NCBI RefSeq assembly: GCF_019090165.1
Contig: NZ_JAHRIB010000141.1
Coordinates: 1-64,000 of the forward strand
Direction: 5' to 3'
DNA from: Streptomyces sp. BV286
GTDB lineage: Bacteria > Actinomycetota > Actinomycetes > Streptomycetales > Streptomycetaceae
Length of the DNA stretch: 64,000 nt
Positions within the stretch are counted from its first letter, which is position 1; each line of letters begins with the position of its first letter. Positions 32,453 through 41,712 of this stretch are shown piece by piece. The translations under genes were made by a program, and so were the position numbers. The notes below the pieces were generated by a model that was not told the DNA's origin, searched no databases, and worked only from the letters and a program-made list of their open reading frames with translations.

Positions 32453-33865
32453 ATGGCCACCGTGAGTGACGGACAACCGAGGAGCCCCGGCAAGGGTCCC
32501 GCCGGGGCCAACAAGGCGCTGGCTGCCGCCCTCAGGGACGCCGGTTGCTCCTACGCGGCCCTCGCCCTGCGCGTCAACGAACTGGGGCGCAGGCAGGGCG
32601 CCGAATCGAGCTACGACAAGGCGTCGGTCACCCGCTGGCTGAACGGTCAGCAACCACGGGGAAACACCCCGGAGTTGCTCGCCGCCGTGCTGTCCGAGCG
32701 GCTGGGGCGGCCCGTCTCGCCCACGGACCTCGGCTTCCTGCCCGAGCCGCAGCGGCCGGTCGCGGGCAGGGCGCTCGTCTACCGCGAGGACCTGGCGGAC
32801 ACCTTGCACACACTGGCCGAACTCGGCTCCACGGACGTCTCCCGCCGCAGCCTCCTCGGCACGGTCCCCTTCGTCGCGGCCGCCCTGACGAACCCTCAGC
32901 GCGAGTGGCTGCTCTGGCTGGTCGAGAACCCCGGGACACCCCGCCCCGCCCCGGTGGCCGACGGCGGGCCGGTCGAGCAGGTCCACGCCATGATCGGCAT
33001 GTTCGACCAGATGGACAACCACTTCGGCGGCGGGGGCGTGCGCACCAGCATCGTGCACTACCTGTGCACCGAGGTCGTCCCCCTGCTGCAGCGCCGCGGC
33101 ACGCCCCCGCACCAGCAGCGCCTGCTGTACGCCGCCGCGGCCCGCCTCGCCGCGATGGCGGGCTGGAGTTCGTACGACGCGGGGGAGTACGGACTGGCGC
33201 AGCGCTACATGACCCAGGCGCTGAGGCTCTGCGCGGGTGGCGGTGACCGCGTCCTGGGCGGGCAGATCCTGGCCGGCCTCTCCCATCTGGCCACCAACCT
33301 CGGCCGCCCGGACGAAGGGGTGGCGCTGGCCAGGGTCGGCATCGCCACGGCCAGGGACTCGGGCAGTCCGCTCGGCCTGATGCGGCTGTACGCCATGTCG
33401 GCACGCGGCCACGCCGCGCAGGGCCGCACAGGTGAGACGACCGAGGCCCTTCGCCTGGCGGATCAGCAGCTGGACGCGAGCCGGGGAGCGGCGCAGGAGT
33501 CCGTCTGGGTCCGCTTCCTCGACCACCACTACCTCCAGGCCGAGTCCGCCCTGTGCTTCCGGGACCTCGGCCTGGCCGCGCAGGCGGAGCGCACGGCCGA
33601 GGAGTCCGTGCTCGCCAACGCGGACCGGCGCAGGCGCCAGGCCATCAGCCGTTCCGTGCTGGCGACCGCGCATCTGCAGCAGAACCGGCTCGACGAGGCC
33701 GTCGGTACGGCGACCGAGGCGCTGGGCACTCTCGCCTCGGTGCACAGCGAGCGTTCCATCCAGGCCCTGCGCGACTTCCGCGGGAGGCTGGCGCCCAGCC
33801 GCCACGAGCCGCTCGTCCAGGAGTTCGAGCGCAGGTCCCGCCCGGTGCTGGGGGTCGTGGCATGA
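32453..33865 (+). CDS. TPR-containing regulator, NsdA-like
   Basis: The 470-residue protein begins with a short XRE-like helix-turn-helix segment (LAAALRDAGCSYAALALRVN, with SSYDKASVTRWLNGQQPRGN following) and continues as an all-helical TPR-like domain (about 170-450). The layout resembles NsdA-type Streptomyces regulators, negative controllers of sporulation and antibiotic synthesis. It is divergent from the XRE/DUF397 pair and shares its intergenic region. I infer a developmental regulator; whether it binds DNA directly is uncertain. ATG 32453 taken; GTG 32462 is an alternative. Confidence 0.8.
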   Translation: MATVSDGQPRSPGKGPAGANKALAAALRDAGCSYAALALRVNELGRRQGAESSYDKASVTRWLNGQQPRGNTPELLAAVLSERLGRPVSPTDLGFLPEPQRPVAGRALVYREDLADTLHTLAELGSTDVSRRSLLGTVPFVAAALTNPQREWLLWLVENPGTPRPAPVADGGPVEQVHAMIGMFDQMDNHFGGGGVRTSIVHYLCTEVVPLLQRRGTPPHQQRLLYAAAARLAAMAGWSSYDAGEYGLAQRYMTQALRLCAGGGDRVLGGQILAGLSHLATNLGRPDEGVALARVGIATARDSGSPLGLMRLYAMSARGHAAQGRTGETTEALRLADQQLDASRGAAQESVWVRFLDHHYLQAESALCFRDLGLAAQAERTAEESVLANADRRRRQAISRSVLATAHLQQNRLDEAVGTATEALGTLASVHSERSIQALRDFRGRLAPSRHEPLVQEFERRSRPVLGVVA

Positions 33866-33900
33866 CGACCGGTCCAGGTGGAAGCGGCCCCCGCGCCGGC

Positions 33901-34725
33901 TCAGTAGCCCTCGGGAGAGGGCGCGTTCTGGGCGCGGTCCACGGGCAGGTTCGCTCCGGAGATCCCGCTCGACCAGTCGGACAGCAGGAACGCCACCACG
34001 CGCGCCACCTCGTGCGGCGCGACCGGCTCCCCGCCGGGCAGTTCCGCCTCGCTGAAGGCGGCGAAGGCTTCGGGCTCCTCCGCGCGCATCCGGTCCCAGC
34101 GGCGGCCCGGAATGAGCATCGACCCCGGCGAGACCGCGTTCACCCGGATCCCGTCCGGACCGAGTTCGCGGGCGAGCGAGGCGGCCAGGTGGATCTGGGC
34201 GGACTTGGCGCTTCCGTACTGCGCGTTCGGTCCCGGCTTCCAGCCGGAGATCGACGAGATGACCACGACCGAGCCGCCACCGGCGCTCCGCAGGTACGGG
34301 ACCGCGGCCCGCACCAGCCGTGCGGTGTGCCCCACGTTGAGTTCCCAGGTCGCGGCCCAGTCCTCGGCGTCCGCCTGTTCGAGGTTCCGTCCGCGCGAGC
34401 CGCCCGCGGAGGCGACTATCCCGTCCAGGCCGCCGAAGCGGCTCGCCGACGCGGCGACGAACTCCTCCAGCCGCTCGGGTTCGGTGACGTCCAGGGCCTG
34501 CGTGAACAGCAGCCCGGAGTCCGCGGCGGCCAGCGAACCTCTCAGCGCGTCCAGGTCGCCCACCGTGCGAGCGCACGTCGCCACCCGGGCGCCCTCGGCC
34601 GCCAGCAGCCGCACGATCTGCTCGCCGAGTCCGCGCGTACCGCCGGTGACCAGCACGCGTCTGCCGCTCATGCCGGACCACCCGCGGGCGCCCTGCCCGT
34701 CGCCGACGGTCCGGCTCTCGCTCAT
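33901..34725 (-). CDS. short-chain dehydrogenase/reductase
   Basis: The 274-residue enzyme has the SDR cofactor motif VLVTGGTRGLGEQI (TGGTRGLG), the conserved DG/ASAGG region, Ser in SSISGWKPG, and the YGSAKSAQIHL motif containing the catalytic Tyr and Lys, followed by VNAVSPGSM. NAD(P)-dependent oxidoreduction is expected with an unknown substrate. ATG 34725 is taken with GTGAG before it; ATG 34746 would add seven residues. It is convergent with the NsdA-like gene and divergent from the ATPase gene. Confidence 0.88.
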   Translation of the reverse strand: MSESRTVGDGQGARGWSGMSGRRVLVTGGTRGLGEQIVRLLAAEGARVATCARTVGDLDALRGSLAAADSGLLFTQALDVTEPERLEEFVAASASRFGGLDGIVASAGGSRGRNLEQADAEDWAATWELNVGHTARLVRAAVPYLRSAGGGSVVVISSISGWKPGPNAQYGSAKSAQIHLAASLARELGPDGIRVNAVSPGSMLIPGRRWDRMRAEEPEAFAAFSEAELPGGEPVAPHEVARVVAFLLSDWSSGISGANLPVDRAQNAPSPEGY

Positions 34726-34880
34726 GTTGCTCACGCGATCGAACATACATGCCATCCCACTACGCGGCTGCAACCGGACAACCCCCTCACCCCCTGGCCG
34801 TTCCACCCGCCCGGACGGTTGGCTGCAGGAGCAGCCACCGCGACCGTCCCCCCACCCGTGCTGCACACGAAGGAGGCACG

Positions 34881-35441
34881 ATGACGGCATTTCGTGCGCA
34901 CCACCGCCGGCAATCGCCCTCACTGACGCACGGCGCGGACCGCGACACGCCCACCGCTCTGGCGTGGGCCGGTGAGAGCACCCAGGCCGTGGCCGCCCCG
35001 CCCGCGACACCGGCCGTTCCCGTCGTGGTGAGTCCGCCACGGGTCCTTCGCACAGTGGTGGCGGCTCAGCCGGCCCGCGCCTCCGGCGTGCGCCGCACGG
35101 TCGCCGCGCAACTGGCGCACCTGCGGCTGCCCGCCGACCAGCTGGACAACGCCGTCCTGGCCACGGACGAGCTGTTCGCCAACGCCGTCCGACACGGCAG
35201 CCCGGGCCCCGGTGACACGGTCACGGTCACCGTCGAGTGCACCGCCCACGAAGTGCGCGTCACGATTGCCGACCGCTCGACCGGCCTGCCGCACCACCGC
35301 ACGGCGGACACCGCCGAGGAGTCCGGACGCGGGCTCGCCATCGTGGCCGCGCTCACCGACGACTGGGGTGTAGCCCCGCCCGAGCCCGGCGAGAGCGGGA
35401 AACGGGTGTGGTTCTCGTTGCACATCCGGGAGGTGTCATGA
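34881..35441 (+). CDS. HATPase_c anti-sigma-like ATP-binding protein
   Basis: The 186-residue protein has a disordered N-terminus (1-65) and a GHKL ATPase fold of the RsbW/SpoIIAB kind: QLDNAVLATDELFANAVRHG holds the N-box, VTIADRSTGLP the G1 and ESGRGLAIVAALTDDWG the G2 box. There is no sensor or phosphoacceptor domain. Such proteins in Streptomyces serve as anti-sigma factors or accompany DUF397/XRE modules. AAGGAGG at 34870-34876 places the ATG. The next gene starts inside its stop. Confidence 0.9.
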   Translation: MTAFRAHHRRQSPSLTHGADRDTPTALAWAGESTQAVAAPPATPAVPVVVSPPRVLRTVVAAQPARASGVRRTVAAQLAHLRLPADQLDNAVLATDELFANAVRHGSPGPGDTVTVTVECTAHEVRVTIADRSTGLPHHRTADTAEESGRGLAIVAALTDDWGVAPPEPGESGKRVWFSLHIREVS

Positions 35442-36217
35442 CCGGCCCCGCCGTCTCGGGCCACCTCGCCCGTGCCACGACGCGTGACGGACATACCGCA
35501 CGTACGCCCGTCGACGAGGGCCGCAACACCGACGCGGCACGCGCCGGCGACGCGGAGCGCGGCGGACGGGAGCAGCGCGACGGGCAGGTGGGCCGCCGGC
35601 CGGGCGACGCGGGGGAGACCCGCACCGGAGCGGGGGAGACCCACAGGGGACGCGTGCCCGAAGAGGACCGTGCCGGGCTCGCGCACGACGAGATACGAGA
35701 GGGGCACCCGACCGTGCTTCCGGCGCTCGCGAGCGCCCTCGCCCGTGAACTGGTGCGCCGGGTGGAGGAGGACAGGCGGGCGATGAGAGAAGCGCACCGC
35801 AGCCCCACACCGGCCACGCGCCGCCGTATCGCCGAGTGCCGCGAGGACAACGCCGAGGCGCTCAGGACGATCGTCCGACGCCACGCCTGGCCGACCGCCG
35901 ACCTCGTCGGCGCACCCGCCTCGACGGCGGCGCTGATGATCCTGCTGCACGCCCCGGACCTCGACTTCCAGCTCGCGTGCCGGGACCTCATCGCCCAGGC
36001 CGCGGCGGACGGGCGCTGCCCGGCGCCGCATCACGCGTACATCGCCGATCACTGCGCCGTCGAACAGGGTCAGCCGCAGTTCTACGGCACCCGTGTTGAC
36101 CCCGCGACGCTGCACCCGTATCCGGTCCGTCAGCCCCAGACCCTCGACGAGCGACGCCGGGATGTCGGGCTGGCACCCCTGGACGAGCAGATGCGGACCC
36201 TGCGCCTCGGCGGGTGA
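35438..36217 (+). CDS. DUF6624-like protein
   Basis: The 259-residue protein has a low-complexity acidic/basic N-terminus (1-90) and a C-terminal domain matching DUF6624: RRIAECREDNAEALRTIVRR, HAWPTADLVG, ALMILLHAPDLDFQLACRDL, AYIADHCAVEQGQPQFYGTR and LDERRRDVGL. The function of this actinomycete family is unknown. ATG overlaps the stop of the anti-sigma-like gene by 4 bp, so the pair is translationally coupled and a functional link is likely. Confidence 0.8.
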   Translation: MTGPAVSGHLARATTRDGHTARTPVDEGRNTDAARAGDAERGGREQRDGQVGRRPGDAGETRTGAGETHRGRVPEEDRAGLAHDEIREGHPTVLPALASALARELVRRVEEDRRAMREAHRSPTPATRRRIAECREDNAEALRTIVRRHAWPTADLVGAPASTAALMILLHAPDLDFQLACRDLIAQAAADGRCPAPHHAYIADHCAVEQGQPQFYGTRVDPATLHPYPVRQPQTLDERRRDVGLAPLDEQMRTLRLGG

Positions 36218-36311
36218 GCACGCCACGCCGGGCTCGTCGGGTTGGTCGGGAATGTTGGGCTCGAAGAGTGAGGCGGCGTCGCCGCTCACCGAGGTGGGTC
36301 CGACCGGCGGG

Positions 36312-36668
36312 CTACGGCTCCAGTCGCAGCTCCCGCTCCTGCTCCTGGTCGCCCGCAGCCACCCCCTCCTCGTGAACGGTGAAGGCGGAGGACAGCGTCT
36401 CGTCGGCCCGTCGCACCGCCTCCGGGCTGCCCTGCAGGGTGACGGTCACGGACGTGGAGAGCCCGGACGCCTCGTCGGCCGGTGCCTGGGCACCGCCGGC
36501 CGGCGCGCCGTTGTCGAAGGACGCCGTGTAGACCGTGGCGTCGCCGTCGCCGGGCATGGCGTCCGCCGACCCGAAGACGGGTTCGAGCGTGTGGACGACA
36601 GCCCGCGCGTCGGCGGCCGTGCCGCCGGTGAGAGTGAGCGTCAGAGCGAGATGCGTGCCGGACGTCAT
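36312..36668 (-). CDS. small hypothetical protein
   Basis: The 118-residue product reads as a single alpha/beta domain with GTHLALTLTLTGGTAADARA at the start and TSVTVTLQGSPEAVRRADET near the end; both halves have the strand-helix rhythm of ferredoxin-like folds. AAAGGTGG lies upstream of ATG 36668. It has no recognised family. It stands alone between the DUF6624 gene (convergent) and the second LAL regulator. About 170 bp upstream of it show nothing recognisable. Confidence 0.65.
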   Translation of the reverse strand: MTSGTHLALTLTLTGGTAADARAVVHTLEPVFGSADAMPGDGDATVYTASFDNGAPAGGAQAPADEASGLSTSVTVTLQGSPEAVRRADETLSSAFTVHEEGVAAGDQEQERELRLEP

Positions 36669-36839
36669 GAACAGCCACCTTTGCTTGTACGGATGCGGGC
36701 CACCCGCTCGTGTAACCGGTAGCCCCGGACACAAACGACGGCTCGGCCCTGCGTGCGCCTTTCCTCCATGACACCGCCATCCGCCGGACCCCGCAGCCGC
36801 TGACCCCGCAGCCGCGGGCCGCGCCGATCCGGCCGGCGC

Positions 36840-39800
36840 TCACCCGGAGGCGGACGGTTCCGCCTGCACCAGCCCCTCGCGGTACGCGATGGCCACCGCC
36901 TCCGTACGGCTCGCGGCGCCCAGCTTCGCGAGGATGTTGGACACGTGCACGCTCGCGGTCTTGCCGCTGATGAACAGTTCCTCGCCGATCTGCCGGTTGG
37001 TGCGGCCACGCGCGAGGAGCAGCAGGACGTCGTTCTCCCGGGCGGTCAGCGCGGGGGCCCGGCCGTCGGCGGGGGCGGTCTCCGCGAGGCGGGCCCGGCG
37101 GACCAGCCGCTCCACGTCGTCGCGCAACGGCCCGGCGCCCAGCCGGACCGCCGTCGCGTGCGCCGCCCGCGTGTGCTCGGCGGCCTCCTCGCGCCGCCCC
37201 GACGCCACCAGGCTCTCGGCGAGCCGCACCCGGCAGCGGGCCTGCTCATAGACGTCCCCGTAGCCGTACGCCGCGACGGCCTTCTCCCACGCCTCGATGT
37301 CCGGCTCGGCGAGGGTCCGCGCCCACTCGGCCTCGGCGCGCGCCAGCCACGCCCGGCCCTCGGGCCCCTGCGGCGAACCGTCCTCGCTCTCGGCCGCCGT
37401 GGCCCGGGCCGGCTCCACCAGGTTCTTGCCCGCCCGCACCCAGCGCCGGGTGCCCTCCTCGTCACCGGCCAGGCGGCAGGTGACGGCCGCGTCCGAGACG
37501 GCGGTCAGGGCGAGCGCCGCGAGCCGCACCACCACGTCGGGTGTCGTACCGGACTCGTCGAGCAGGGCGGTCACCGTCGTGTCGAACTGCTCCACGGCCG
37601 CCTCGGCGTCGCGTCGCAGTACCGCCGCGTCGGTCAGGAGGATCCCCATGACGAGTGCGGCCATCCAGTCGAACGGCCCGTCGAGGAGGGCCCGGGCCCG
37701 CTCGGCCGCATCCTGGTCACCACGCGCCAGCGCCACCGACAGCGCCGGTCCGATCGCGTACCTGCCCGCTGTCGGCAGCTCCTCGGCGTCGCACTCCGCG
37801 GAGCGGACGCACTCGTCCCACTGGCCCAGGGAGTACAGCACCAGGGAACGCAGATAGCGCATCTCCACCGGATAGACCGAGGAGAGCAGCCCGGCGTGGT
37901 CCGCGCGCTCCAGCCCGTCGGAGAGCCAGGCCAGGCATTCGTCCAGGTCACTGGACTCGTACGAGCCGATGGAGAGGTTGAACAGCGCGCGCATCTCGAT
38001 GGACGTGTTCCCCGCGCGCCGGGCCAGCTCGCGGGCCTCCCGCAACCGGGCCCGCCCCTCCGGAAGGCTCCGGCCCGCTCCTTCGAGACCGACGAGGGAG
38101 ATCATCAGATCGGCCTGGGCGTCCAGAACGCCGAGTTCCTCCGCGATCCGCAGGGCCCGGTTCGCCACGCTGCGGGCGGTCTCGTCGTCCCCCACGTACC
38201 GCGCCGCCATGACATGGGTGGACGCCGCCCAGACCCAGGTGCGCGACGGCGGGTCGGCGGGGATCATCGCGAGAGCCTCGCTGCTGTACGTGAACGCGGC
38301 GGCGAGGCTGTCGATCCGCATGAGGTTGCCGGCGAGCGTGTAGCGGACCCGGGCGGCCAGTTCGGAGTCCTCGTCCGAGCCCACCCGGGCGAGCGCCGAG
38401 CGCGTCAGCGAGACCGCCCGGTGTGTCTCACCGGCGTGCGCGGCCGCCGCGGAGGCGCGCAGTGTCAGCGTGACCGTGTCGAAGCCCTCGGGCCGTGCCG
38501 AGGGCGGCACCGCCGACCACAGATCGAGGGCGGCTTCCAGATGACGCAGTTCCTCGGCGGGCGCGCGCACCCGCCCGGCATGGTCGGCGGCCTCCAGTGA
38601 GGCCGCCAGTGCGTCGGGCAGGTCGTGGCTCTCGCGCGAGTGGTGGGCGCGCTCCGCCGCGCTCTCGTCGGACCGGCCCCGCCCGGCCAGAACGTGGGCG
38701 AACGCCCTGTGCAGGCGCACCCGTTCACCCGGCAGCAGATCCGCGTATACCGCCTCGCGGATCAGGGCGTGCCGGAAGGAGTAGGTGTCGTCCTGGTCGG
38801 GGACGAGGAGCTGCCGCCCGACCGCCTCGCGCAGAGCCGACTCCAGTTCCTCCTCGGGCAGTTGAACGGTGTCGCGCAGCAGGTCGTGCTCGACACGGCG
38901 CCCGGCGACGGCCGCGGTACGCAGCACCTGCTGGGCGGTCGGCGGCAGTTGCTCGAAACGGATGAGCAGCACGTCCGCCAGCCCGCTGGGTACGGCGGAC
39001 GCGGACCCGGACATGGTCTCCGACGCGGCGGCGAGCAACTCCTCCGCGTAGAACGCGTTGCCCTCGGCCCGTTCGACGATGCGGCGGACCGTGGCGTCGG
39101 GCATGGGCGTCGCCCGCTGGGAACGGACGAGCCGGGCCACCTCGCCGTCGGGCAGCGGACGCAGTTCGAGCCGCTCCACGACGGACAGGCGCACCAACTC
39201 GGCGAGCAGGGGCCGCAACGGGTGTCTGCGGTGCAGGTCGTCGGCGCGGTACGACGCGAAGACGGCGAGGCGCTGCCCCCGCGCGCCGCCCGCGCCGGGG
39301 GCCACGCCGTCCGCCTGCAGTCGTGCGCGGCGGTTCTGCAGTATCCCCCTGCTGAGCAGGAATCGCAGCAGGTCGCGGGAGGACTGGTCCGCCCAGTGCA
39401 GGTCCTCCAGGACCAGCAACAGCGGTGCGACCTCGGCCAGTTCGGCCAGCAGTGCGGCCATGCCCTCGAACAGCTGAGGGCGCCCGTCCGCGTCCCGCGC
39501 GCCGTGACCGCCGTCGCCGAGGAGGCGGTCGACCACGGGATGCGCGGCCAGTGCCCCGGCGAACCGCTCGTCCCCGGCGAGCCGGCCCAGGATCTCGGTG
39601 AACGGCAGATACGGCAGACCCACGTCACCCAGGTCGACGCAGTGGCCCGTGACGACGGTCGTGCCTGCCTGCGCGGCGTGCCCCGCGGCCTCGGCCAGCA
39701 CCCGGGTCTTGCCGACTCCCGCGTCTCCCGCGATCAGTACGGCCCGCGCCTCGCCGGCCCGGGCCCGGTCCAGAACGAGGGTCAGGCGGGCGAGTTCGTC

Positions 39801-39842
39801 TGCACGCCCGATGAACGGCGTGGTGAATGCGGTGGTCGGCAC
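36840..39842 (-). CDS. LuxR-family LAL regulator (second)
   Basis: The 1000-residue protein has an AAA/STAND ATPase (Walker A GDAGVGKTR, 39-47; Walker B LLLVLEDLHWADQSS, near 140), a long helical middle and a C-terminal LuxR helix-turn-helix: LTARENDVLLLLARGRTNRQ and SGKTASVHVSNILAKLGAAS. GTG 39842 starts the conserved FIGRADELARL region. It is the same class as 25396-27996 but only distantly alike in the middle. It ends 170 bp before the small hypothetical gene. Targets unknown. Confidence 0.9.
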   Translation of the reverse strand: MPTTAFTTPFIGRADELARLTLVLDRARAGEARAVLIAGDAGVGKTRVLAEAAGHAAQAGTTVVTGHCVDLGDVGLPYLPFTEILGRLAGDERFAGALAAHPVVDRLLGDGGHGARDADGRPQLFEGMAALLAELAEVAPLLLVLEDLHWADQSSRDLLRFLLSRGILQNRRARLQADGVAPGAGGARGQRLAVFASYRADDLHRRHPLRPLLAELVRLSVVERLELRPLPDGEVARLVRSQRATPMPDATVRRIVERAEGNAFYAEELLAAASETMSGSASAVPSGLADVLLIRFEQLPPTAQQVLRTAAVAGRRVEHDLLRDTVQLPEEELESALREAVGRQLLVPDQDDTYSFRHALIREAVYADLLPGERVRLHRAFAHVLAGRGRSDESAAERAHHSRESHDLPDALAASLEAADHAGRVRAPAEELRHLEAALDLWSAVPPSARPEGFDTVTLTLRASAAAAHAGETHRAVSLTRSALARVGSDEDSELAARVRYTLAGNLMRIDSLAAAFTYSSEALAMIPADPPSRTWVWAASTHVMAARYVGDDETARSVANRALRIAEELGVLDAQADLMISLVGLEGAGRSLPEGRARLREARELARRAGNTSIEMRALFNLSIGSYESSDLDECLAWLSDGLERADHAGLLSSVYPVEMRYLRSLVLYSLGQWDECVRSAECDAEELPTAGRYAIGPALSVALARGDQDAAERARALLDGPFDWMAALVMGILLTDAAVLRRDAEAAVEQFDTTVTALLDESGTTPDVVVRLAALALTAVSDAAVTCRLAGDEEGTRRWVRAGKNLVEPARATAAESEDGSPQGPEGRAWLARAEAEWARTLAEPDIEAWEKAVAAYGYGDVYEQARCRVRLAESLVASGRREEAAEHTRAAHATAVRLGAGPLRDDVERLVRRARLAETAPADGRAPALTARENDVLLLLARGRTNRQIGEELFISGKTASVHVSNILAKLGAASRTEAVAIAYREGLVQAEPSASG

Positions 39843-39916
39843 GGATCCATCCTGGCACGTCCCGCCGACGGCCCTCCGGCCCGCGGCCGGCGGAGGGCCG
39901 GGCAAAGGGGACCAGG

Positions 39917-40267
39917 TCAGCGCAGGGTCCGTGCCCAGTCCGCAGGCACCCGTCCCGCGGGCCCGGGCGTGGGCTGGTCCGCCGGGTGGCTGAGCGGCGG
40001 GGCGAGGTCCGGACCGGACTCGTACAGCTCGGACGTCTCGAAGTTCCAGAACCAGGCCTCGCCCGGTTCGTAGCTGCGGATGAGGGGATGGCCCGTGCTC
40101 CGGTGATGGGCGGTGGCGTGCTTGGCGGGGGAGTCGTCGCAGCACCCCACGTGACCGCACTGGGCGCAGCGCCGCAGATGGAACCACCAGCCGCCCGCGG
40201 CGTCGCATTCGACGCACCCGGCGCCGCTCGGCGGGACACTCGGGTCGATTCCGTCCGGGGTGGTCAT
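39917..40267 (-). CDS. UBP-type zinc-finger protein
   Basis: The 116-residue protein carries a ZnF-UBP domain: CVECDAAGGWWFHLRRCAQC gives the first Cys quartet (18, 21, 34, 37), GCCD the next and KHATAHHRSTGHPLIRSYEP the His ligands, ending AWFWNFE. In eukaryotes this fold binds ubiquitin tails; small bacterial homologues have unknown partners. ATG overlaps the histidine-kinase stop by 4 bp, making it the last gene of a three-gene signalling operon. Probably a zinc-binding adaptor (inference). Confidence 0.88.
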   Translation of the reverse strand: MTTPDGIDPSVPPSGAGCVECDAAGGWWFHLRRCAQCGHVGCCDDSPAKHATAHHRSTGHPLIRSYEPGEAWFWNFETSELYESGPDLAPPLSHPADQPTPGPAGRVPADWARTLR

Positions 40268-41712
40268 GGCGCCTCCTGAGCAGGGTCGGACTCCGCCGCG
40301 GTGAGCGGGAGGAATACCTGGAAACGGGTGTCACCGGGCACGGAGTGCACCTCCAGATGCCCGTGGTGTTTGTTCACGACGATCCGCCAGGAGATGTCCA
40401 GACCGAGCCCGGTGCCCTCACCCACGGGCTTCGTGGTGAAGAACGGGTCGAAGATCCGGCCGCGGATCTCCTCGGGCACACCGGGCCCGGTGTCGCGGAA
40501 CTCGACGAGGAACTGCTCCCGTTCGAGTGCGGTGCGCACGGTCAGGACACCCTCGCCGCCCATCGCCGACACGGCGTTGTCGATGAGGTTGGTCCACACC
40601 TGGTTCAACTCACCCGGGTAGGCGGGGATCCTGGGCAGCGCGCGGTCGTAGTCCTTGACGATCCTGACGCCCGAGCCGATCTTCCCGGCGAGCATCATCA
40701 CGGTGCTGTCCAGCAGTTCGTGCACGTCGGCGACCTGGTAGGGCGCCCGGTCGAGCTGGGAGTACTGCTTGGCCGCGTCCACGAGGTGCGAGATGCGGGT
40801 GGTGGAGTCCTCGATCTCGTTCATCAGGAGTTCGGTCTCGACCGTGTAGTTCAGCCAGCGCACGGCCCCTTCGAGGGTCTGCTCCTCGACGGCCGCCGCG
40901 ACCTGGTCCAGCCAGGCGGTGTCCAGCCCGGCCTGTACGAACGTCGGCGCGAGCTGCCAGCCGCCCGCGATGCCGTGGTCGTCGAACCAGTCGGCGAGCG
41001 CGTCCTCCCGGTCGGAGGCCTCCAGCGGGCTCAGCGGCGTGGCCTTGGCGACCTGCTCCGCGGTGCGTTCCTGGATCTCGACGAGCGTCTCCAGGGCGTC
41101 GCGCGCATACGGGCCCGACGCGATCATGCCGAGCTTGTGCCGCATGCCGGCCACCCGGTCCCGCAGCGCGGACGTGGCCCGGACGGCCGCTGCGGCCGGG
41201 TTGTTGAGCTCGTGCGTCAGCCCGGCGGAGAGCGAGCCGAGCGCCAGGAGCCGCTCACGCTGGCCGATGGTCCGCTGGGTGTTCTGGCTGCCGAAGAAGA
41301 GCCCCTCCAGCAGGTGCACGGCCATGGGGAACCACTCCCGCAGGACCGCGGAGAACGTCTCGGCGGGCAGGACGAAGAACCGCGACGGCTCGGTGACCCG
41401 CAGGGAGCCCTTGTAGCGCGCCTCGTCCGGCGCGGCCAGGTAGGCCTGCATGGCGCCCGCGTACACCCCGCGCTGGGAGGTACGGCTGATCTCCACGTCG
41501 TCGCTGCCGACCCGGCGCGACATCACGAGCGTGCCTTCCAGGAGAACGAAGAAGCACGTGGCGGGCTCCCCCTCCTGGTAGACGTAACCGGGCTCGAACC
41601 TCTCCACCCGGCCCTCGCTGCACAGCCGTCCCAGCTGCTCCGCGTCCAGCTTCTCGAACAGGAACAGCGTGCTGAGCTCGCCGACGTCGCACGGCATCGG
41701 CTGCCCGCTCAC
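40264..41712 (-). CDS. cyclic-nucleotide-binding histidine kinase
   Basis: The 482-residue soluble protein has a cNMP-binding domain at about 12-135 (GYVYQEGEPATCFFVLLEGT), then a dimerisation/phosphoacceptor helix ending LSAGLTHELNNPAAAAVRA with His167, and a C-terminal HATPase (IDNAVSAMGGEGVL; GTGLGLDISW). There is no membrane helix. GTG 41712 overlaps the stop of the upstream response-regulator/TrxR gene. The kinase is the natural partner of the receiver domain fused to that protein. The ligand (cAMP or another) is unknown. Confidence 0.9.
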   Translation of the reverse strand: MSGQPMPCDVGELSTLFLFEKLDAEQLGRLCSEGRVERFEPGYVYQEGEPATCFFVLLEGTLVMSRRVGSDDVEISRTSQRGVYAGAMQAYLAAPDEARYKGSLRVTEPSRFFVLPAETFSAVLREWFPMAVHLLEGLFFGSQNTQRTIGQRERLLALGSLSAGLTHELNNPAAAAVRATSALRDRVAGMRHKLGMIASGPYARDALETLVEIQERTAEQVAKATPLSPLEASDREDALADWFDDHGIAGGWQLAPTFVQAGLDTAWLDQVAAAVEEQTLEGAVRWLNYTVETELLMNEIEDSTTRISHLVDAAKQYSQLDRAPYQVADVHELLDSTVMMLAGKIGSGVRIVKDYDRALPRIPAYPGELNQVWTNLIDNAVSAMGGEGVLTVRTALEREQFLVEFRDTGPGVPEEIRGRIFDPFFTTKPVGEGTGLGLDISWRIVVNKHHGHLEVHSVPGDTRFQVFLPLTAAESDPAQEAP

